Source: Phycisphaerae bacterium
Lineage (GTDB): Bacteria; Planctomycetota; Phycisphaerae; UBA1845
DNA: 64,000 nucleotides
Reading direction: 5' to 3'
Assembly: GCA_029260165.1 (NCBI GenBank)
Contig: JAJDDT010000023.1
Coordinates: 1 to 64,000 of the forward strand
Shown: piece by piece, positions 59,889 to 64,000 of the stretch
Position numbering within the stretch: position 1 is the first letter of the stretch
Layout: each line of letters opens with the position of its first letter
Notes under the pieces: generated by a model
What the model saw: only the letters and a program-made list of their open reading frames with translations
Database searches by the model: none
What the model was told of the DNA's origin: nothing
Program-made: the position numbers and the translations under genes

Positions 59889-60506
59889 CTACAAATACCC
59901 CAAATCCCGCAGGCGATCCTTGATCATCTCCTCCTCGTCCGCCGTGTACGCCGACTCGCTCACCACCTCGACCAGGCCCATCTCTTCCAGCTTCGACACG
60001 ACCTTCTCGCAACACGCCTCCGCCGACTCAACGTCCGTGTTCACCAGAACCTCCGGCTTGAAAGGCTCCTCGTACGGCGCGTTCACACCAGCCACATGCT
60101 CAATCTCCCCCCGCATCGCCTTCTCAAACAACCCCCGTTCATCCCGCGACATCAGCACTTCCATCGTCGCCCGGCAATACACCTCCACAAACGAACCCAC
60201 GTCCGCCCGAACCGCATCCCGGGTATCCCGATAAGGCGAAACCGCCGTCACCACCGTCACCACGCCGTTGCGGTTGAGCATCCTGCATTCATAACCCAGT
60301 CGCCGCACGTTCGTATCGATTTCCTCACGCGTGAAACCCATGCTGCGATTGATCTCCCGACGAATACGCGCCGAATCGAGAAACTCAACGTGCAACCCGC
60401 GCGATTTCAACCGCTCCACCAGAAGCCTCGCCACCGTCGTCTTCCCCGACCGAGGCAAACCTGTAAACCAAACTGTAAATCCCTCTCGTTCCATCCGATC
60501 CGCCAA
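59889..60506 (-). CDS. cysC: Adenylylsulfate kinase-like protein
   Basis: VWFTGLPRSGKTTVARLLVERL Walker A, GFTREEIDTNVRRLGYECRMLNRNGVVTVVTAVSPYRDTRDAVR. Confidence 0.82.
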   Translation of the reverse strand: MADRMEREGFTVWFTGLPRSGKTTVARLLVERLKSRGLHVEFLDSARIRREINRSMGFTREEIDTNVRRLGYECRMLNRNGVVTVVTAVSPYRDTRDAVRADVGSFVEVYCRATMEVLMSRDERGLFEKAMRGEIEHVAGVNAPYEEPFKPEVLVNTDVESAEACCEKVVSKLEEMGLVEVVSESAYTADEEEMIKDRLRDLGYL

Positions 60507-60536
60507 TCAATGTAGCGCTACCCCTTGTGGGTGGCG
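60507..60536. repeat. Dispersed hairpin repeat copy 2: TCAATGTAGCGCTACCCCTTGTGGGTGGCG
   Basis: 26/30 identity to copy 1 by hand alignment; stem maintained with compensatory substitution. Confidence 0.7.
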
Positions 60537-60564
60537 CAATCGCAACAACACGTCAGATTTGGCT

Positions 60565-61992
60565 CTACCCAAGCATAGGCCAATACAACCCAATCACCAC
60601 CAACATCACCACAAGGGCAATCGCGCTCATCAAAACACCCCGCCGAACAACCTCGCGCACCCGATAGAAACCAGCCGAAAAGCAGATCGCATTCGGTGGC
60701 GAGCTGATCGGCAGACTAAACGCCAAACCCGCCGTGATCCCCACCGCCATCGTCATCGTCACCGGATCGATCCCCAAAGGCTCGCACAGCGAATACCCGA
60801 TCGGAAGCAGAATCGCGACAGCAGCCGAATTGCTGATCCCCTCCGTCAACACAATCGCCGCCGTCACCATGAACGCCAACACCAGGAACGCCGGTATCTC
60901 CGGATTCAACGTCCGCTGCACGATCCAGTGGAACGCATGGGTTTCATTCAACGCAGACCCCAACGCAACAGCCCCACCATACATGATCAACACGCCCCAA
61001 TTGACGTAGTCCTGAATCTGCCGCCAATCCACGATCTGCAAAATGAATAGCAGCGTCGCTGACAAAATCGCAATCACGCCAAGCCCGACCGAATGCCCCA
61101 TCGTGATCCACGAAACAATCGTAACGACCCACAAAAAACCCAACCGCCGCTCCGGACCGGACAAAACCCCCAACCGCCTGACCCGCTCGTCCAGCATTCG
61201 CGTTGCAGGCTGAATCGAATCCACGTCGATTTTCAGCGTCCGCCGCAACATCACCCACGCCACCCCCAACATAATCACCACCACCGGGGCAGCCGCCACA
61301 AACCAATGGACGAACGAAATCGTCTTTTCGGGAAACCGTGCCGACAAAAGCCCCAACGCCAACGGTGCCCGCGCCCCACCCAGAAAAGTCCCCACCCCGC
61401 CAATCATGCACCCCCACGCAAGGGCCAGAAACAGCGTCTTGCCATAGTCCGACTTGCCTTTTTCAAGCTTCAGTATATCTGTGACTTCCACGATGATCGG
61501 AAACATCATGGCTGCGACGGCGTGCTCGGGCATCCACAACGCGAGGAAAGCCGACGACAGCAGCACACCGGCGATCAATTGTGTCGGCGTGCGGTCGAAT
61601 CGTTGTAAGAACAGTAACGTCAGGCGCTTAGACAAACCGGTCGCGATGGTGGCGGCTGCGAGCAGGAACACCCCGAGCATGAAAAACACCGCACGATTGC
61701 CGAATAGTGCGAACGCGTCCTCCTGCGGCATCACACCGAGGACGGGCAGCAATGCGACCGCGAGCAATCCGGTCGCTGCGAGCGGAATGTAGTTGGTCAG
61801 CCATAACGACATGCAAACAAGGAAGATAGCGAGCGCGCGCTGTGCGGCGAAGGGTCGATCAGCGGGCAATTCCTCCGGCGTGAGCCATAACGGTCCCCAC
61901 GCCAGAATCGCTGCCCCGATAGCGGCCACGACGACGATCACTGTTTTGGCTTGTTTGGTGCGTTTCACGCGGATTCCCGTTCCATCGGTCAC
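60565..61992 (-). CDS. DASS/SLC13-family anion (dicarboxylate/sulfate) symporter
   Basis: AIFLVCMSLWLTNYIPLAATGLLAVALLPVLGVM, FLGGARAPLALGLL, NSAAVAILLPIGYSL, ISSPPNAICF; GTG candidate start at 61992. Confidence 0.85.
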   Translation of the reverse strand: MTDGTGIRVKRTKQAKTVIVVVAAIGAAILAWGPLWLTPEELPADRPFAAQRALAIFLVCMSLWLTNYIPLAATGLLAVALLPVLGVMPQEDAFALFGNRAVFFMLGVFLLAAATIATGLSKRLTLLFLQRFDRTPTQLIAGVLLSSAFLALWMPEHAVAAMMFPIIVEVTDILKLEKGKSDYGKTLFLALAWGCMIGGVGTFLGGARAPLALGLLSARFPEKTISFVHWFVAAAPVVVIMLGVAWVMLRRTLKIDVDSIQPATRMLDERVRRLGVLSGPERRLGFLWVVTIVSWITMGHSVGLGVIAILSATLLFILQIVDWRQIQDYVNWGVLIMYGGAVALGSALNETHAFHWIVQRTLNPEIPAFLVLAFMVTAAIVLTEGISNSAAVAILLPIGYSLCEPLGIDPVTMTMAVGITAGLAFSLPISSPPNAICFSAGFYRVREVVRRGVLMSAIALVVMLVVIGLYWPMLG

Positions 61993-62119
61993 TTTGATAT
62001 CGGACCATATCACGCGTGACGTGACAAGAGCCAGCGGAACCCGCCCGGGGAATCGGAATTTCTGGTTTTGGTGCACGGGCTTGAAAATGGGGAACCTGTG
62101 AAATGTTCGTCCCGAATGT

Positions 62120-62148
62120 CTGGACTTGTGGTTCGGATTTGCTATAGT
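62120..62148 (+). promoter_or_regulatory. Possible sigma70-like promoter upstream of hppA
   Basis: CTGGAC - 17 bp - TATAGT. Confidence 0.35.
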
Positions 62149-62162
62149 CACCCGCCGTTTCG

Positions 62163-62358
62163 CAGCGTCACTGTAACCGCGGTTTGCGGGCGACGCTGTC
62201 TGGGCGAGAAGCGGGGCAAGGCGCGGCCCCAATCTGACGTAAGTGAATATCCTCAAAGAGTTTTCGATCGGGGAACCTGATCCCAAAAGTCGTGTGCGAC
62301 CAGTTGCGTCCGAGGTCGATCGACAGCGGTCCCCCACAAAGTACGGCTTGAAGCCGTA
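62163..62358 (+). promoter_or_regulatory. Structured 5' leader of hppA with three inverted repeats, last one abutting the RBS
   Basis: CAGCGTC/GACGCTG (62163-62198), GGGGC/GCCCC (62213-62230), TACGGC-TTGAA-GCCGTA (62342-62358), then AAGGAG. Confidence 0.45.
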
Positions 62359-62372
62359 AGGAGAGTCATGCC

Positions 62373-64000
62373 GTGTCTTTGCTGAGAACCGTCAGCCCGT
62401 TCTGGATGTACATCGTCGCGTTTGTCGCGTTGATTTTCGGCTCTGATGCTGCATTTGCACAAGAAGCGGGCGAAGCGGCTGCGGAAGCTGCGGTGGCTTC
62501 GAGCGGGGGAGGTTTGTCGATTCCGCTGATATGGTGGATCGCACCGTTCGGCTCGCTCGTCGCACTGGTCTTCGCCGTTGTGTTCTACAAGGACATGATG
62601 TCTGCCAACGAGGGCGATCAGGACATGATCGAAATCGCGGCCTACGTTCGCGACGGTGCTTATGCCTACCTTCGACGGCAGTACAAGGTCGTCGCGATCT
62701 TCTTCGTGTTCATCGCGGTCCTCCTTTTTGTGATGGCATTCGTATTCAACGCACAACACAAGATTGTGTTCGTCGCGTTTCTGACCGGTGGGTTCTTCAG
62801 CGGTCTCTGCGGTTACCTTGGGATGAAGACAGCCACGAACGCCGCTCATCGAACGGCGGCTGGTGCTCGCGATTCGCTGAATCGCGGGTTGGTCGTCGCG
62901 TTTAGAGCCGGTGCGGTCATGGGCATGGTCGTGGTTGGTTTCGGTCTCCTGGATATCACGCTTTGGTTCCTCCTGCTGACGAAAGTCGCCCCTGCGATGA
63001 TCGACGGATTCCACATGCCGTTGTCCGAGGTGACGGTCGTGATGCTGACGTTCGGGATGGGTGCCAGTGCTCAGGCGTTGTTCGCCCGTGTTGGTGGTGG
63101 TATTTACACCAAGGCTGCTGACGTCGGGGCTGACCTCGTCGGTAAGGTTGAGGCGGGTATCCCTGAGGATGACGCACGCAACCCGGCCACGATTGCTGAC
63201 AATGTCGGCGACAATGTTGGTGACGTCGCGGGCATGGGTGCTGACCTTTACGAAAGCTATTGCGGTTCGATTCTCGCCACGGCTGCCCTGGGTGTTGCGG
63301 CTGCGGCTGCGATGGCTGACGGGAATGCGGACCTGGCGCTTAAGAACGGGATGCTGTTTCTCGCGGCTCCGATGGTTCTCGCGGGTGTCGGTATTTTCCT
63401 GTCGATCATCGGTATCTACATGGTTCGCACCAAAGAAGGCGCATCGATGGGGCAACTGATGGGTGCGCTCGGCAAGGGTGTGAACGGCAGTTCGGTATTT
63501 ATCGCGGTTGCAGCCGGCGGCGTTTGCTACGCGTTGTTCGGCGGCATAGAGGTTCCCGCGAGCCTGGGAATCACATTCAACTGGTGGGGACCGTGGGTCA
63601 GTATCGTGACCGGGTTATTCGCCGGTATCGTCATCGGCAAGTCGACCGAATACTACACAAGTTATGAATACACCCCGACACAGAAGATCAGCGAGCAGGC
63701 CATCACCGGTCCCGCGACGGTCATCATCTCGGGAACCGCGGCGGGCATGAAGAGCACTTGGGCATCGCTGCTCACGATCGTCGTCGCGATCATCGTCGCG
63801 TTTGTCGCAGCTGGTGGTGCACAGGAGTTCATGCTTGGTTTGTACGGTGTGGGTATCGCAGCCGTCGGCATGTTGGCGACGCTGGGCATCACGCTTGCGA
63901 CGGACGCATACGGTCCGATCGCGGACAACGCTGGTGGAAACGCGCAGATGACCGAGCAGGACCCCGAGGTTCGCGAGCGGACCGACGCCCTCGACGCACT
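62373..64000 (+). CDS. hppA: Membrane-bound proton-translocating pyrophosphatase, truncated by window end
   Basis: Own translation from GTG: …GGGIYTKAADVGADLVGKVEAGIPEDDARNPATIADNVGDNVGDVAGMGADLYESY…GITLATDAYGPIADNAGGNAQM; diagnostic H+-PPase motifs. Absent from the supplied ORF track because it is open at the 3' end. Confidence 0.96.
   Translation, partial: MSLLRTVSPFWMYIVAFVALIFGSDAAFAQEAGEAAAEAAVASSGGGLSIPLIWWIAPFGSLVALVFAVVFYKDMMSANEGDQDMIEIAAYVRDGAYAYLRRQYKVVAIFFVFIAVLLFVMAFVFNAQHKIVFVAFLTGGFFSGLCGYLGMKTATNAAHRTAAGARDSLNRGLVVAFRAGAVMGMVVVGFGLLDITLWFLLLTKVAPAMIDGFHMPLSEVTVVMLTFGMGASAQALFARVGGGIYTKAADVGADLVGKVEAGIPEDDARNPATIADNVGDNVGDVAGMGADLYESYCGSILATAALGVAAAAAMADGNADLALKNGMLFLAAPMVLAGVGIFLSIIGIYMVRTKEGASMGQLMGALGKGVNGSSVFIAVAAGGVCYALFGGIEVPASLGITFNWWGPWVSIVTGLFAGIVIGKSTEYYTSYEYTPTQKISEQAITGPATVIISGTAAGMKSTWASLLTIVVAIIVAFVAAGGAQEFMLGLYGVGIAAVGMLATLGITLATDAYGPIADNAGGNAQMTEQDPEVRERTDALDA

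Noticed and set aside
1-64000. CRISPR arrays, IS elements, prophage genes, rRNA
   Set aside because: No regularly spaced repeats, transposase, phage structural or rRNA sequence seen on either strand.

Overview
The window is a 64 kb chromosomal segment with a planctomycete-like character. That placement is inferred from dockerin-like secreted proteins, 'CxxCGYDLxxxxxRCPECG'-tailed proteins, ASPIC/UnbV, MoxR-DUF58-BatA and PQQ-propeller genes, not from a marker-gene phylogeny. Recognisable housekeeping genes are polA, tsaD, hslV-hslU, rpsU, arginine deiminase, cyclophilin, an APS-kinase-like gene, a DASS transporter and a 3'-truncated H+-pyrophosphatase (hppA). The ORF track misses hppA because its frame runs off the window. 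Accessory content includes a D12-type methyltransferase/REase pair, an orphan beta-class DNA methyltransferase, a cluster of tandem zinc-ribbon-tail/membrane proteins with degenerate or interrupted copies, and a secreted redox cluster (pentaheme cytochrome, diheme peroxidase, ASPIC/UnbV, TPR lipoprotein). The most interesting system is a collinear, largely translationally coupled minus-strand cluster at about 36.4-58.9 kb: PQQ-propeller, alpha/alpha-barrel protein, MoxR, DUF58, BatA, vWA, DUF4175-like, Gln/Gly-rich coiled coil, TPR-like, NPCBM, then three HtrA-like genes. The first HtrA-like protein keeps its catalytic triad and the next two appear to have lost all three residues. Non-coding observations include a multi-hairpin RNA-like element with a U-tract (about 34.97-35.06 kb), a dispersed hairpin repeat with a compensatory change, a REP-like double hairpin, and a structured leader upstream of hppA. 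All family assignments come from reading motifs by eye; no database search was run.
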